A stretch of DNA of 64,000 nt from Curtobacterium sp. S6 (lineage in GTDB: Bacteria; Actinomycetota; Actinomycetes; Actinomycetales; Micrococcaceae), in contig NZ_JHEL01000015.1 of assembly GCF_000710345.2 (NCBI RefSeq), forward strand, positions 124,001 through 188,000. The letters run 5' to 3'. The notes beneath the pieces were generated by a model. The model worked only from the letters and a program-made list of their open reading frames with translations, made no database searches and had not been told where the DNA came from. The stretch's first letter is position 1; every line of letters begins with the position of its first letter. This document shows, piece after piece, positions 1 to 9,390 of the stretch. Made by a program: the position numbers and the translations under genes.

Positions 1-113
1 AAGACTTGCTTCATCTGGGCGAAATAGCCGGGCTTGTCGCCCTTCTTCTTCCGCTTTTCGGCACGCTTCTCTTCACGCGTGAGCTTGCCGTTCTTGGCAC
101 TCTGAGACGACAC
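1..113 (-). CDS. DUF4191 domain-containing protein (N-terminus only)
   Basis: Only the first 37 codons are inside the window; the rest lies beyond base 1. The start is GTG at 113, preceded by a GAGGA ribosome-binding site about 7 bases upstream. The visible peptide is very lysine/arginine rich (REEKRAEKRKKKGDK) and ends with FAQMKQVF. That is the cytoplasmic N-terminus expected of DUF4191 membrane proteins, which sit directly downstream of lipA in Mycobacterium (Rv2219) and many other actinobacteria. The family assignment rests on this short peptide plus the position after lipB-lipA. The function of the family is unknown. Confidence 0.75.
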   Translation of the reverse strand, partial: MSSQSAKNGKLTREEKRAEKRKKKGDKPGYFAQMKQV

Positions 114-266
114 GTTGTTTCCTCATTGCTGTGGGTGTGGCGGCACGACGGTGCCCCGGGATTCGGGACCATTCTACGGGAGGAGGTTCGTCACGCGAAC
201 TTGGGGGCACAACGATGCCGCCGCGGTCCTGACGGACCCGCGGCGGCATCGTGGGGCAGGGGAGTT

Positions 267-1274
267 CTACAGTCCCGCGGCGACCAAGGACGAGGCTTCC
301 TGACGGGCCGAACCGGTGTCTTCGATGTGGGCGAGATGTTCCGGAATGGGCCGCCCCATTTTCTGCATCGCTCGGGCCCACAAGCGACCCGCGCGGTAAG
401 AAGAACGGACCATGGGGCCGGCCATCACACCGAGGAAGCCGATCTCCTCGGCGGCCTCGGACAGCGCCACGAATTCCTCCGGCTTGACCCACCGGTCGAT
501 CGGGTGGAAAAGGGGCGAGGGGCGAAGATACTGGGTGAGGGTGATGATGTCCGTCCCCGCGTCGTAGAGATCGCACAGGGCCTCATAGACTTCCTCATTG
601 GTTTCACCCATGCCGAGGATGAGATTCGACTTGGTGATCATCCCGCGATCTTTACCGTGGGCGATGGTTTCCAGCGAACGCTCGTACGTGAAGGCCGGCC
701 GGATCTTCTTGAAGATTCGCGGAACCGTCTCCACGTTGTGTGCGTAGACCTCGGGACGTGAGTCGACGATCATGTCGAGGCGATCGGGCTTCCCCTGGAA
801 GTCCGGAATGAGGATCTCCACGCCCGTGTTGGGGTTCTGCTCGTGGATCGCCTCGATGGTCTTGGCGTAGTGCAACGCCGAGCCGTCGTCGAGATCGTCA
901 CGTGCGACGCCGGTCACCGTTGCGTAGCGGAGGTCCATCTGCTGGATCGACCGGGCCACTTTAACGGGCTCGAGGGGATCCAACGGGGCGGGGCGTCCCG
1001 TGGCGATGTCGCAGAAGTCGCACCGCCGGGTGCACGTGTCACCGGCGATCAGGAAGGTGGCCTCGCGATCTTCCCAGCACTCGTAGATGTTGGGGCAGCC
1101 GGCCTCTTCGCAGACGGTGTGCAGGCCCTGGCTTCGAGCCATGCTCTTCAGCTCTTGATATTCCGGGCCCATCTTGGCGGTGTTTTTAAGCCACGAGGGC
1201 TTCTTCTCAATGGGAACCTCGGCGTTGCGCGCTTCGACGCGCAGGAGTCGACGTCCTTCAGGGGCGATTGTCAT
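267..1274 (-). CDS. lipA: Lipoyl synthase LipA
   Basis: Radical-SAM enzyme that inserts two sulfur atoms into the octanoyl chain carried by lipoyl domains, the last step of lipoate synthesis. At 335 aa it has family length. The two [4Fe-4S] clusters are both visible: the auxiliary-cluster cysteines C55, C60 and C66 (CxxxxCxxxxxC) and the radical-SAM cysteines C81, C85 and C88 (CxxxCxxC). The C-terminal RSSYRAG motif that supplies the serine ligand is present. ATG at 1274 is preceded by AAGGAGA. It lies 48 bases after lipB on the same strand and just before the DUF4191 gene, so the likely transcript is lipB-lipA-DUF4191. Its substrate protein, the E2 subunit, is encoded at 4257-5993. Confidence 0.97.
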   Translation of the reverse strand: MTIAPEGRRLLRVEARNAEVPIEKKPSWLKNTAKMGPEYQELKSMARSQGLHTVCEEAGCPNIYECWEDREATFLIAGDTCTRRCDFCDIATGRPAPLDPLEPVKVARSIQQMDLRYATVTGVARDDLDDGSALHYAKTIEAIHEQNPNTGVEILIPDFQGKPDRLDMIVDSRPEVYAHNVETVPRIFKKIRPAFTYERSLETIAHGKDRGMITKSNLILGMGETNEEVYEALCDLYDAGTDIITLTQYLRPSPLFHPIDRWVKPEEFVALSEAAEEIGFLGVMAGPMVRSSYRAGRLWARAMQKMGRPIPEHLAHIEDTGSARQEASSLVAAGL

Positions 1275-1322
1275 GCATTCTCCTTTGTGGTCCAGCGTCC
1301 GCGACGCCGGTGTCGACGCTCG

Positions 1323-2003
1323 TCAGGCCTGCGCCTGTTCAACGCGTGGGGTGAACGACGCGGCGAGACGGTCCGCATTGGCCAGAAGCTCTCTTTCAAC
1401 CTGGTCAACAACGTCCGCGGGCGAAATGTTCCGACCGAGCTGTTCGCTGATGGTGGTGACCGAGGCATCGGTGATGCCGCAGGGAATGAAGTTGCTGAAC
1501 GCGTTGAGATCGTTATTGCAGTTCAGGGCGAATCCATGCATCGTCGTATTCTTGGCGACTCGGATGCCGATGGCCGCGATCTTGCGGTCGGGCTCGATTC
1601 CCTCTCCCCGCACCCAAACGCCGGAGCGGCCCTCGACGCGCTCTCCGTTGACGCCGAGATCCTGGACGATTTTCATCAGGATCTCTTCGAGGATGCGGAC
1701 GTACCGCACCACATCGATGGGTTCGGGAAGTTTGACGATGGGATAGCCGATCAGCATTCCGGGCCCGTGCCAGGTGAGCTTGCCACCTCGGTCGATGGGA
1801 ACGACGTCGGTGCCGTCCGTGGGATATTCGTGTTTCTCGGTGCGCTTGCCGGCCGTATAGACCGGGGGGTGTTCCAGGAGAAGAACGGTATTGTCCCGTT
1901 CTTCATTGCTGACGCTGCGGTGGATCTCTTCCTGCAGTGCGAGGGCTTCACGATAGTCCACGTACTCGGGTGCGAGACCTACCCGATTCATGACCAAAGA
2001 CAT
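1323..2003 (-). CDS. lipB: Octanoyl-[ACP]:protein octanoyltransferase LipB
   Basis: Transfers octanoate from acyl carrier protein to the lysine of lipoyl domains, the step before LipA. The protein is 226 aa. The family signature [11 protein letters not shown] is at residues 72-82, the catalytic lysine is K141 (in RKIAAIGIR) and the acyl-accepting cysteine is C175 (in NFIPCGI). No Shine-Dalgarno sequence precedes the ATG at 2003. Instead a TAGTGT box lies 6 nt upstream, so the mRNA may be leaderless (see the promoter entry). Its transcript continues into lipA. Confidence 0.96.
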   Translation of the reverse strand: MSLVMNRVGLAPEYVDYREALALQEEIHRSVSNEERDNTVLLLEHPPVYTAGKRTEKHEYPTDGTDVVPIDRGGKLTWHGPGMLIGYPIVKLPEPIDVVRYVRILEEILMKIVQDLGVNGERVEGRSGVWVRGEGIEPDRKIAAIGIRVAKNTTMHGFALNCNNDLNAFSNFIPCGITDASVTTISEQLGRNISPADVVDQVERELLANADRLAASFTPRVEQAQA

Positions 2004-2009
2004 ACGACA

Positions 2010-2015
2010 ACACTA
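2010..2015 (-). promoter_or_regulatory. Putative -10 box for a leaderless lipB transcript
   Basis: On the minus strand TAGTGT is followed by 6 nt and the lipB ATG. That spacing puts the expected transcription start on or next to the start codon, as in actinobacterial leaderless mRNAs. No clear -35 element is visible. Confidence 0.5.
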
Positions 2016-2076
2016 CCGCCGCTCCATGAGGGGACTAAATTGTTCGACGAGAATCACCCGTGATTTCCCGTAGACC

Positions 2077-2085
2077 TGTGGATAA
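2077..2085 (-). promoter_or_regulatory. Isolated DnaA-box-like 9-mer
   Basis: The minus strand reads TTATCCACA, identical to the classical DnaA box, in the intergenic region between the divergent lipB and pseudokinase genes. It is a single copy with no AT-rich unwinding region or cluster, so it is not an origin. It could be a DnaA regulatory site or chance. Confidence 0.3.
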
Positions 2086-2108
2086 CGTGACGATTCTCAT
2101 GCGGATGG

Positions 2109-3770
2109 GTGTACACCATTGGCATGGAACAGGTGATCGAAGACAGCCAACGCCCGGCCGAGCCGTGTCTCTCCGGGTTGGAAAGGTACCAGCTCGTCCA
2201 GAAGTTGGAGCAAGAACACGGCAGATCTCAGTGGTATGCCACGCTTCGGCATCGGCCGGAGGGGCCAGCCCGTGAGGCACCCGAGACGGCGGTGTCCTAC
2301 GAGGCCAAGATCAGGAAGAGGGCGGAGACCGAACGTTTGCTCTGCATCTTCGCTCCGCCGAAAGGGGACGTCGACACCCTCGCCGAATCCGCGACGAGCT
2401 GGGCCGAGAGGGTGTCCAGTCAGAGACTCACGATGAGGCACCCCCACCTGATGCACACGCACGATGTCTCCGCCACGGACCCTCTGTGCCCTTTTAGCGC
2501 CCTCGAATTCCCCGAGGGTGGCAGCCTGGCCCGATTATTGGCCGCGCACGAAAAACTCATTCCGAGCCAGTGTGCCCACGTGGTCCTGGGGGTCGGTCGC
2601 GCGTTGGGTTGGCTTCACGGCCAGGGGAACGCCCACGGGACCGTTCGGCCATCCGAGGTGCACTTCTCCCGGTCGGGTGTCGCTCTCCTCAAGCCGGCGT
2701 GGGGCCAACCGTGGGGCCTGCCTGAGGGGGCGGCGTCGACGCGAGCGGAGGACGTCCGTGCCTTCGCGGAGATGACGTGGAGAATGTTGGTGGGAAAAAG
2801 CCCCGGGCCGCGTGCGACTCGCTTCCCGTTGCCGATGTTGTGCCCCACGGCCACCCAACCCGTGGTGGAGGTTCTGGAAGCGGCTCTCGACGAAGATGCC
2901 GCGAGCCGCCCCGAAATTCATGAGATCGTTCTGGCCGTGGGTGGAGCTTGGGACCCGTGCATCCCCGACCTGAGCCACTCCGCCTATCCCGACTTCGCCT
3001 CCCGGGTCCCCGCGATGCGGGAGAGCCCACGACGGGCCGACGGAAATATTCGCGGCAGGGTCGAGCAATTACGGGCCGTCGCGAGGAGAAGCGGCGACGG
3101 TAGGCGCCTCGCCGCGGGCAGTCTTCGGGCGGCACCGCCTGCAGATCGCCCATCGATGTCCGAACCCTGGAGGACGCAGCGGTCGTACGGACGGTTTCCG
3201 GCCTCAAAGAGAACCGTCGTCGTTGCGGGTGCTATCGCTCTGGCGGCCGGCGGAGCGACGGCCGGTGCGCGGTGGTGGTCGGAAGCGCACCGGGAAGCCG
3301 GGGGAATGGGGGCGGGCGTGGAGGCAAGGCCGACGCCGGAAGCAGCGACCCCGCATCCGGAGGCCCCGGAGGCGCATCGTGAAAACTGGGAAGGTGTGGT
3401 GAAAGCGCTCTTCGCCTCCCGTGACCAGGCGCTTCGGAATCGGGACGAAGACCATATTGGGGACTACGCCGAGAAGGGCGGCCTCGACCGGCAAGATCGA
3501 GCCCTCATCCAGCAACTCAAGGCCACGAACACGAGGTGGGACCGCCTCGAGAGTCTCCTGACCGATGTCCGTGTGGAGACGCTGGAGGAGGAGCATGCGA
3601 CCGTGGAAGCAAGGATCCGGGTGACGGGGTGGGATCCGGCGGCCCACGAAGGTGCCGAAACCGCCGCCGGGCACGACAAAGCCGGTGGCTCCTCCCAAAG
3701 AATCCGTATCGGATTGGGACGAACCACCGGCTCCTGGAAAATCACAGAGGTGACACCCCTGGACGAATGA
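2109..3770 (+). CDS. Membrane-anchored protein kinase-like protein (probable pseudokinase)
   Basis: 553 aa. Residues 25-285 have the outline of a Ser/Thr kinase: a hinge-like PEGGSL (135-140), a catalytic-loop remnant AHGTVRPSEV (175-184), a subdomain IX-like stretch DVRAFAEMTWRMLVG (215-229) and the SRP of subdomain XI (266-268). The catalytic Asp of HRD, the DFG motif and a clear glycine loop are missing, so catalysis is unlikely. A transmembrane helix follows at about 369-388. The C-terminal exported part (about 430-553) resembles a small NTF2-like or conductor-type domain and has no cysteines. It is divergent from lipB and convergent with the next gene. The start is uncertain: GTG 2109 as given, or ATG 2124; neither has a good ribosome-binding site. 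The ligand and partner are unknown. Confidence 0.75.
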   Translation: MYTIGMEQVIEDSQRPAEPCLSGLERYQLVQKLEQEHGRSQWYATLRHRPEGPAREAPETAVSYEAKIRKRAETERLLCIFAPPKGDVDTLAESATSWAERVSSQRLTMRHPHLMHTHDVSATDPLCPFSALEFPEGGSLARLLAAHEKLIPSQCAHVVLGVGRALGWLHGQGNAHGTVRPSEVHFSRSGVALLKPAWGQPWGLPEGAASTRAEDVRAFAEMTWRMLVGKSPGPRATRFPLPMLCPTATQPVVEVLEAALDEDAASRPEIHEIVLAVGGAWDPCIPDLSHSAYPDFASRVPAMRESPRRADGNIRGRVEQLRAVARRSGDGRRLAAGSLRAAPPADRPSMSEPWRTQRSYGRFPASKRTVVVAGAIALAAGGATAGARWWSEAHREAGGMGAGVEARPTPEAATPHPEAPEAHRENWEGVVKALFASRDQALRNRDEDHIGDYAEKGGLDRQDRALIQQLKATNTRWDRLESLLTDVRVETLEEEHATVEARIRVTGWDPAAHEGAETAAGHDKAGGSSQRIRIGLGRTTGSWKITEVTPLDE

Positions 3771-3773
3771 ACG

Positions 3774-4124
3774 CTAGCCCCAGAGGGTCGCGATGGCGAT
3801 ATTGATCAGGGCAAGGCCACCGACCGAGTGGGCAATTCCGGTGGGAACCTCTTCGCCGCGCTTGAACTTGCGCTGGCCGATGAAGGCGGTCACGGCGATG
3901 ATCAGGCCGATCACGAGCTTGACGCCCAACTTGGCGTGGTTGACCGTGCCGTCGCCCATCTCAAGCATGCCCCACATGATGATGCCGGTCACGAGCTGGA
4001 GCAACGCCGCGTAGAACTGCAGAGGGACCACGCGCGGAGGCTTGAAATTCGCGACCCACAGGCCGAAGACGAGGGCCGCCCCCAGAATGTGGAGGAACAA
4101 GAAAATGGACATCAGAACAGACAT
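3774..4124 (-). CDS. Small conserved actinobacterial membrane protein
   Basis: 116 aa, almost entirely hydrophobic, with four predicted membrane helices at about residues 3-23, 34-52, 64-82 and 96-114. The short soluble loops carry basic residues, for example the QRKFKRGEE loop near residue 84. I recognise it only as a conserved small membrane protein of actinobacteria; no catalytic motif or known domain is visible and no function is assigned. It ends 3 bases from the convergent pseudokinase gene. The ATG at 4124 has a TAGACT box 6 nt upstream, suggesting a leaderless transcript, although GGAG also lies immediately before the start. Confidence 0.8.
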   Translation of the reverse strand: MSVLMSIFLFLHILGAALVFGLWVANFKPPRVVPLQFYAALLQLVTGIIMWGMLEMGDGTVNHAKLGVKLVIGLIIAVTAFIGQRKFKRGEEVPTGIAHSVGGLALINIAIATLWG

Positions 4125-4130
4125 GACTCC

Positions 4131-4136
4131 AGTCTA
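4131..4136 (-). promoter_or_regulatory. Putative -10 box for the small membrane protein gene
   Basis: The minus strand reads TAGACT, then 6 nt (GGAGTC), then the ATG at 4124. It matches the TANNNT spacing seen at several other genes in this window and would give a leaderless or nearly leaderless mRNA. Confidence 0.5.
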
Positions 4137-4200
4137 AGGGGCCGAGGCCGTTTTGACGTCATAGTGTCAGTAAATTGTGGCACGATTCGCACCGACGGTA

Positions 4201-4237
4201 TAAAAAGCGAGGCGGCCCCGCAGGGGGACCGCCTCGC
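4201..4237 (-). terminator. Rho-independent terminator of the E2 gene
   Basis: The arms GCGAGGCGGCCCC (4207-4219) and GGGGACCGCCTCGC (ending at 4237) pair over 13 bp with one bulged A and a very short loop. Reading on the minus strand, the stem is followed by TTTTTA. It lies 20 bases beyond the E2 stop codon. Confidence 0.85.
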
Positions 4238-4256
4238 TCTCCGTCTCCTCGGAAGC

Positions 4257-5993
4257 CTACAGGCCTACCTCGGATTCAAATTTGCCTTCTTCCAAACGCT
4301 TCTTGAGCGTCGACAGGAATCGGCCGGCATCTGCGCCGTCGACGAGGCGGTGATCGTAGGTCAGCGACAAGTAGCACATCTGACGGATGGCGATCGTGTC
4401 ATTGCCTTCGTCATCGGTGACGACGACGGGGCGCTTGACGATCGAACCCGTTCCCAGGATGGCGACCTGCGGCTGGTTGATGATCGGGGTGTCGAACAGG
4501 GCCCCGAAGGAGCCGATGTTCGTGATCGTGAACGTTCCACCCGAGAGCTCGTCAGGGCCGATCTTTCCGGACTTGGTGCGGTCCCCGACGTCGGCGATCT
4601 TCTTGGCCAGACCGGCCAGGTTGAGATCTCCGGCGTTCGACACGACCGGGACCAAGAGTCCGCGCTCGGTGTCCACGGCGATGGCGATGTCTTCGGAGTC
4701 GTGGTACGTGATCTCCTTGGCATCGGCATCGTAGGACGCGTTGAGCTTGGGGTGCTGCTGCAGGGCTTCCGCCACGGCCTTCGCGAAGAACGGCAGGAAG
4801 GTCAGCTTGGCACCTTCGCGGGCCTGGAAGGAGTTCTTGGCCTTGCCGCGCAACTTGGCGATACGGGTCATGTCGACCTCGGCCACCTGAGTCAGCTGCG
4901 CGGAGACCTCGAGGGACTCCTTCATCCGCTTGGCGATGGTCTGACGGATCCGGGGAGCCTTCTCGGTCTTGCCGCGCTTCTCGGTGTCGACCGCGGGTGC
5001 CTTGGGGGCAGCGGGAGTCTCCGCAGCGGCGGGTGCTTCCTGCTTCGGTGCGGCGGACTTCTTGGCGTCGATCGCGGCCTGAACGTCCTGCTTGCGGATA
5101 CGGCCGCCGACGCCGGAGCCCTTCACCGTGTTGAGGTCGATGCCTTCCTGCTTGGCGAGCTTACGCACCAAAGGAGTCACGTAGACCTCTCCGGACTGGG
5201 CCGAGGACGCCTGAGCCTTATCAGACTCGGGCGCCTTCTGCTCCGGCTCGGACTTCGGTGCCGGCTGCTCCGGTTCGGTTGCCTTCGGCTGAGCCGGGGC
5301 GGGCTCTTCCTTCTTCGGCTCTTCCTTCGCGGGGGCGTCTTCCTTGGGGGAGGACGCCTCGGGGGCGGCGGAGCCTTCGGCACCGATCATCGCGAGGACC
5401 TGGCCGACCTCGGCCTCTTCGTCCTCGTCGACCTTGATTTCCAGCAGGGTGCCGGCAACCGGGGACGGGATCTCGGTGTCGACCTTATCGGTCGAGACCT
5501 CGACGAGCGGCTCGTCGACCTCGACGGTGTCGCCCACGGACTTGAGCCAGCGGGTGACGGTGCCTTCGGTGACCGACTCGCCAAGGGCGGGAAGGGTGAC
5601 TTCCTGACCCTCGCCTCCGGCCGAACCGGAGGACTGCGGCTTATCGTCGGAAGCGGCCGGAGCCTCTTCCTGGGGGGCCTCTTCCTGAGCGGGCTCTTCG
5701 GCCGGGGCTTCCTGCTCGGAAGTGTCCTCGGATGCGGAGCTCTCGGCCGCGCCGGAGCCGTCGCCGATGCGCACGAGCGGCGCTCCGACCTCGACTTCTT
5801 CGTCTTCCTCGACAAGGATCTCTTCGATCGTGCCGGCAACGGGGGAGGGCACCTCGGTGTCCACCTTGTCGGTCGAAATCTCGACTAAGGGCTCGTCAAC
5901 CTCGACGGTGTCGCCGACGGACTTGAGCCAGCGGGTCACGGTTCCCTCGGTGACGGATTCGCCCAGTGCGGGCAGTTCTACGGTTTCAGACAT
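4257..5993 (-). CDS. sucB: Dihydrolipoamide acyltransferase (E2) with two lipoyl domains
   Basis: Core E2 of a 2-oxo acid dehydrogenase complex, 578 aa. Order: lipoyl domain 1 (2-77, lipoyl lysine K43), an Ala/Glu/Pro linker, lipoyl domain 2 (131-205, K170), a second flexible linker, a peripheral E1/E3-binding domain (about 271-308) and the catalytic acyltransferase domain ending in DHRLVDG with H548 and D552. Homology-based naming is SucB, but in actinobacteria the 2-oxoglutarate E2 activity resides in OdhA/Kgd, and the orthologue (DlaT in Mycobacterium) serves pyruvate dehydrogenase, so that role is more likely. It lies downstream of lpdA (E3) on the same strand and next to lipoate synthesis. 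The two lipoyl domains are nearly identical. Confidence 0.93.
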   Translation of the reverse strand: MSETVELPALGESVTEGTVTRWLKSVGDTVEVDEPLVEISTDKVDTEVPSPVAGTIEEILVEEDEEVEVGAPLVRIGDGSGAAESSASEDTSEQEAPAEEPAQEEAPQEEAPAASDDKPQSSGSAGGEGQEVTLPALGESVTEGTVTRWLKSVGDTVEVDEPLVEVSTDKVDTEIPSPVAGTLLEIKVDEDEEAEVGQVLAMIGAEGSAAPEASSPKEDAPAKEEPKKEEPAPAQPKATEPEQPAPKSEPEQKAPESDKAQASSAQSGEVYVTPLVRKLAKQEGIDLNTVKGSGVGGRIRKQDVQAAIDAKKSAAPKQEAPAAAETPAAPKAPAVDTEKRGKTEKAPRIRQTIAKRMKESLEVSAQLTQVAEVDMTRIAKLRGKAKNSFQAREGAKLTFLPFFAKAVAEALQQHPKLNASYDADAKEITYHDSEDIAIAVDTERGLLVPVVSNAGDLNLAGLAKKIADVGDRTKSGKIGPDELSGGTFTITNIGSFGALFDTPIINQPQVAILGTGSIVKRPVVVTDDEGNDTIAIRQMCYLSLTYDHRLVDGADAGRFLSTLKKRLEEGKFESEVGL

Positions 5994-6061
5994 CGTCTCT
6001 TCCCGTTCTCCTTGTGAATAGTGCCTGTGTGATGAGTTTTCTCGTGGGCCGGACCGAGAGG

Positions 6062-7435
6062 TCAGCCGTGCAACGGCTGGCCGGCGAGTGCCATCGCGGC
6101 CTCGCCCAGAGCCTCATTCTGCGTGGGATGGGCGTGAATGAGCTTGGCGACATCCTCGGGGTAAGCCTCCCAATTGACGATGAGCTGAGCTTCACCGATC
6201 TGCTCGCCGATGCGCTTGCCGATCGCGTGCACGCCGACGATGGGGCCGTCCTTCTCGCGAACGAACTTGATGATGCCGTTGGCTCCGAGAATCGAGCTCT
6301 TGCCGTTGCCCGCGAGGTTGTACTCGGTGACCTCGACGTTATCCTCGCCGAACTTTTCCTTCGCCTTGGGCTCGGTGTAACCGACGGACGCGATCTCGGG
6401 GTCGGAGAACGTGACCTTGGGGATGTTGATGTCTTCGACGACAACCGGGTTCAGCCCGGCGATCTCTTCTGCGATGAAGATTCCCTGCTGGAAGCCTCGG
6501 TGCGCCAGCTGGAGTCCGGGCACGATATCGCCGGCGGCGTAGACGTTGCCGACGCCGGTGTGGAGGCGGTCGTTGGTGATGACGAAGCCGCGATCCATGG
6601 TTACGCCGGCCTCTTCATAACCCAGGCCTTCGGTGTTCGGGCCGCGGCCCACGGCCACGAGGACGATGTCGGCGTCAAATTCCTTGCCATCGGTCAGGGT
6701 GACCTTGGCGCCGTTGTCGTCCTGCTCGACCTTCTCGAAGAAGGTGCCGAGGTTGGACTTGATGCCGCGCTTCTTGAAGTTGCGCTCGAGGACCTTGATG
6801 ATCGACGGATCCTCGTTGGGGACCAAGTGAGGCAGTCCCTCGATGATGGTGACGTCAACGCCCATCGAGCGCCACATGGAGGCGAACTCGGAACCGATGA
6901 CGCCGCCGCCGAGAATGATGGCGGACTTCGGCAGGTAATCCATTTCCAAGGCCTGGGTCGAGGTCAGGACGCGTCCGCCGATCTCGAGGCCAAACGTCTT
7001 GGAGACCGAGCCGGAAGCGAGAATGATGTGCTCACCGGTGTACTCGGTGCCGTCGACGTCGATGGTGTTCTTGCCGGTCAGCTTGCCCTTGCCATTGATG
7101 ACGGTCACGCCGCGCATCTTGAGCAATCCCTGAAGACCCTTGAACTTCCCGGAGATGATGCTGTCTTTGTAGTCGCGAATCGCGGCCATGTCGATGCCTT
7201 CAAAGCTGACCTTGACCCCGTACTTCTCCGACTCACGGGCTTCCTCTGCAACTTCAGCGGAATGCAGGTATGCCTTGGTCGGGATGCAACCCCAGTGAAG
7301 ACAGGTGCCTCCGACCTTTTCCTTTTCGATGAGCCCGACGGAATAGCCGAGCTGAACCGAACGAAGAGCGGCGGCGTAGCCTGCGCTACCGCCGCCTAGG
7401 ATGAGAATGTCGAAAGCATTTGCCGAATCGGCCAC
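6062..7435 (-). CDS. lpdA: Dihydrolipoyl dehydrogenase (E3)
   Basis: FAD-dependent disulfide oxidoreductase that reoxidises dihydrolipoyl groups on E2 with NAD+; cytoplasmic; 457 aa. The N-terminal FAD-binding motif GGGSAGY lies at 14-20, the redox-active pair is C45 and C50 (GGTCLHWGC), the NAD-binding [10 protein letters not shown] lies in the middle, and the C-terminal HPTQNE gives the catalytic dyad H436/E441. It starts at GTG 7435 with GAGGGAG about 7 bases upstream. The E2 gene begins 68 bases downstream on the same strand, so an lpdA-sucB operon is likely, ending at the terminator at 4201-4237. Confidence 0.96.
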   Translation of the reverse strand: MADSANAFDILILGGGSAGYAAALRSVQLGYSVGLIEKEKVGGTCLHWGCIPTKAYLHSAEVAEEARESEKYGVKVSFEGIDMAAIRDYKDSIISGKFKGLQGLLKMRGVTVINGKGKLTGKNTIDVDGTEYTGEHIILASGSVSKTFGLEIGGRVLTSTQALEMDYLPKSAIILGGGVIGSEFASMWRSMGVDVTIIEGLPHLVPNEDPSIIKVLERNFKKRGIKSNLGTFFEKVEQDDNGAKVTLTDGKEFDADIVLVAVGRGPNTEGLGYEEAGVTMDRGFVITNDRLHTGVGNVYAAGDIVPGLQLAHRGFQQGIFIAEEIAGLNPVVVEDINIPKVTFSDPEIASVGYTEPKAKEKFGEDNVEVTEYNLAGNGKSSILGANGIIKFVREKDGPIVGVHAIGKRIGEQIGEAQLIVNWEAYPEDVAKLIHAHPTQNEALGEAAMALAGQPLHG

Positions 7436-7550
7436 GTGGACGCTCCCTCGCGTTGGGTACGGGTTTGAAGACCCGTCGATGATGTTGAATCGCTGTCTAG
7501 CTTATATCCCTGGTCGGTCTCGTCTCCACTTAAGATCTGTGGAACACAAA

Positions 7551-7589
7551 CCGCCCCCTCGAGACGATCATCACATCTCGAGGGGGCGG
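7551..7589 (-). terminator. Strong hairpin terminator between pepA and lpdA
   Basis: CCGCCCCCTCGAGA (7551-7564) and its exact complement (7576-7589) form a 14-bp stem that extends further outward with one mismatch. It lies just beyond the pepA stop codon and before lpdA. The tail is only weakly U-rich. Confidence 0.8.
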
Positions 7590-7612
7590 TCTGTGTCGCT
7601 GGGCTCGTTATC

Positions 7613-9136
7613 TCACCCTTCGGACAGATCTTCCAGGAGGCTTACCAGGGTCGAAACGGAAGCTCCCGTCCCGTTCTTCGGCGTGAATCCGCGAGGAGAC
7701 CCTTCGTTATACGCGGGTCCCGCGATGTCCAGGTGGGCCCAAGGAATCTTGTGGCCGTCGCTCTCGCCGACGAATTCCTGAAGGAACAACCCGGCGATCA
7801 GCATGCCTCCGTCACGTCCGGCTCCGATGTTCTTCAAGTCGGCCGCTTCGGTCTTGAGCTCCGAGCGCATGTACTCGGGCAGGGGCATGGGCCAGAAGGG
7901 CTCGCCCGCGCGTTCGGAGGCTTCGAGAACCTGTCCCCGGAGCTGCTCGTCGCCCATCACGGCCGCGTAGCGGGCACCCAAGGCGACCATCTGGGCGCCG
8001 GTCAGGGTCGCGACGTCGAGAATGTAGTCCGGATTCGCCTCCGAGGCATAGGCCAGTCCGTCGGCCATGACGAGGCGGCCTTCGGCATCCGTATTGAGGA
8101 CCTCGACGGTCTTGCCGCCCCTCATCGATAGAACGTCATTGGGCTTGGTCGCCTTGCCGGAGGGCATGTTTTCGGCGATGCACAGGTAACCGGTGACGCG
8201 AATCGGCAATTCGAGTTCGGCCGCGGCGGCCACGGCGTTCAGCACCGCGGCGGCGCCGCCCATATCGCACTTCATGGTCATCATGCCGGAACCGGGCTTG
8301 AGCGAAATGCCGCCCGAATCGAACGTGATGCCCTTACCGACGAGGGCGACGCTCTTGCGCGCATTCTCCGGCTCGTAGGTGACCTCGACCAGGCGAGGGG
8401 GACGCTCGGATCCCTGGCCGACGCCGAGGATCCCGCCGAATCCGCCCTCGGCGAGCGCGGTCTCGTCGAGCACCGTGCAGGTCACTCGGTCGATTCCGCT
8501 CACGCGCTCGACGGCGCGGTCGGCGAAGGTCTCGGGGTACAGGTCGTTGGGGGCCTCATTGACGAGGCGTCGCGCGGAGTCGACCGCTTCGCCGAGGACC
8601 AGCGAGCGCTGGAAGATCTCGGCCGTTCCCTCGGGATCGATGTCGCTGACGATGACCACGTCCGAGACCGGTTCCTTGTCGAGTACGTCCTGAGACGTTC
8701 GGCGGCCGGCATCGAAGAACGCCCCGTAGGCGGCGCCCTCCGCGAGGGCCGAAACCTCGGAGAGGGTGCCCGCGGGCAGGTTGAGGGCCACGGATTCGAA
8801 GTCCATGAGTTGACGAACCGCGCTTCCGGCACCGACGCGCAGCGCGTCGAGTCGTTCGGGGCCGGTTTCCGGGAGTCGTCCGAGGCCCACGAGGGCGAGG
8901 AGGAAGGGGCCGTCTTCTCCGTAGCTCGGCAACCGGAGGACCTGGTCGGGCGCGCCGGTGATTCCCAAATCTTCGAGGCTCGCTTCGAGGGATTCGACGC
9001 TGGCATCGTCAAGGGCCGACGGCGTCAGTTCGGGGCCTTCGGCCCCTTGGACCACGCCGATCACGAGGGCCTGCGCGTCGATATCTTCCAGGTGGGGCCC
9101 AACTATCGAAAAGGCGAGTTCAGTGGACTCAGTCAA
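7613..9136 (-). CDS. pepA: Leucyl aminopeptidase (M17 family)
   Basis: Cytosolic dinuclear-metal aminopeptidase that removes N-terminal residues during peptide turnover; 507 aa, usual for the family. The N-terminal macro-like domain covers about 1-180 and the catalytic domain the rest. Metal and active-site motifs are visible: GKGITFDSGG near 267-275, the KCDMGG stretch that follows, and the M17 hallmark NTDAEGRL near 348-355. The ATG at 9136 is preceded by AAGGAGC. The gene is monocistronic: a strong hairpin follows it. It is divergent from the PAC2 gene with 254 bases between them. Confidence 0.96.
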   Translation of the reverse strand: MTESTELAFSIVGPHLEDIDAQALVIGVVQGAEGPELTPSALDDASVESLEASLEDLGITGAPDQVLRLPSYGEDGPFLLALVGLGRLPETGPERLDALRVGAGSAVRQLMDFESVALNLPAGTLSEVSALAEGAAYGAFFDAGRRTSQDVLDKEPVSDVVIVSDIDPEGTAEIFQRSLVLGEAVDSARRLVNEAPNDLYPETFADRAVERVSGIDRVTCTVLDETALAEGGFGGILGVGQGSERPPRLVEVTYEPENARKSVALVGKGITFDSGGISLKPGSGMMTMKCDMGGAAAVLNAVAAAAELELPIRVTGYLCIAENMPSGKATKPNDVLSMRGGKTVEVLNTDAEGRLVMADGLAYASEANPDYILDVATLTGAQMVALGARYAAVMGDEQLRGQVLEASERAGEPFWPMPLPEYMRSELKTEAADLKNIGAGRDGGMLIAGLFLQEFVGESDGHKIPWAHLDIAGPAYNEGSPRGFTPKNGTGASVSTLVSLLEDLSEG

Positions 9137-9390
9137 ACCATGCTCCTTGTATTAGCTGGATGGATTGTTGCTGTGGGTGCGGTCGCGCGGCGATGCGCGG
9201 CTCGTCACAGGCGGTCAAGGAAATACTCAGGCCGTCGCATTGGTTGTGTCAGTACGAACATCTGCGCTTCCTCTACATCCCAGCCTATGCGCTGCAACTG
9301 GCCAGTGATGAGGAATGCGGGGATAATTTGTGAAATCCACAGTCGGAGCCACGCGTGGCGCTGCTTTTCAGATGAGGTGAGGGATAGCCG

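Noticed and set aside
2077-2085. Replication origin
   Set aside because: A single DnaA box without further boxes, AT-rich region or dnaA/dnaN genes.
3828-5888. 686-aa open frame antisense to the E2 gene
   Set aside because: Leu/Gly/Arg-rich mirror of the repetitive E2 sequence; no family features.
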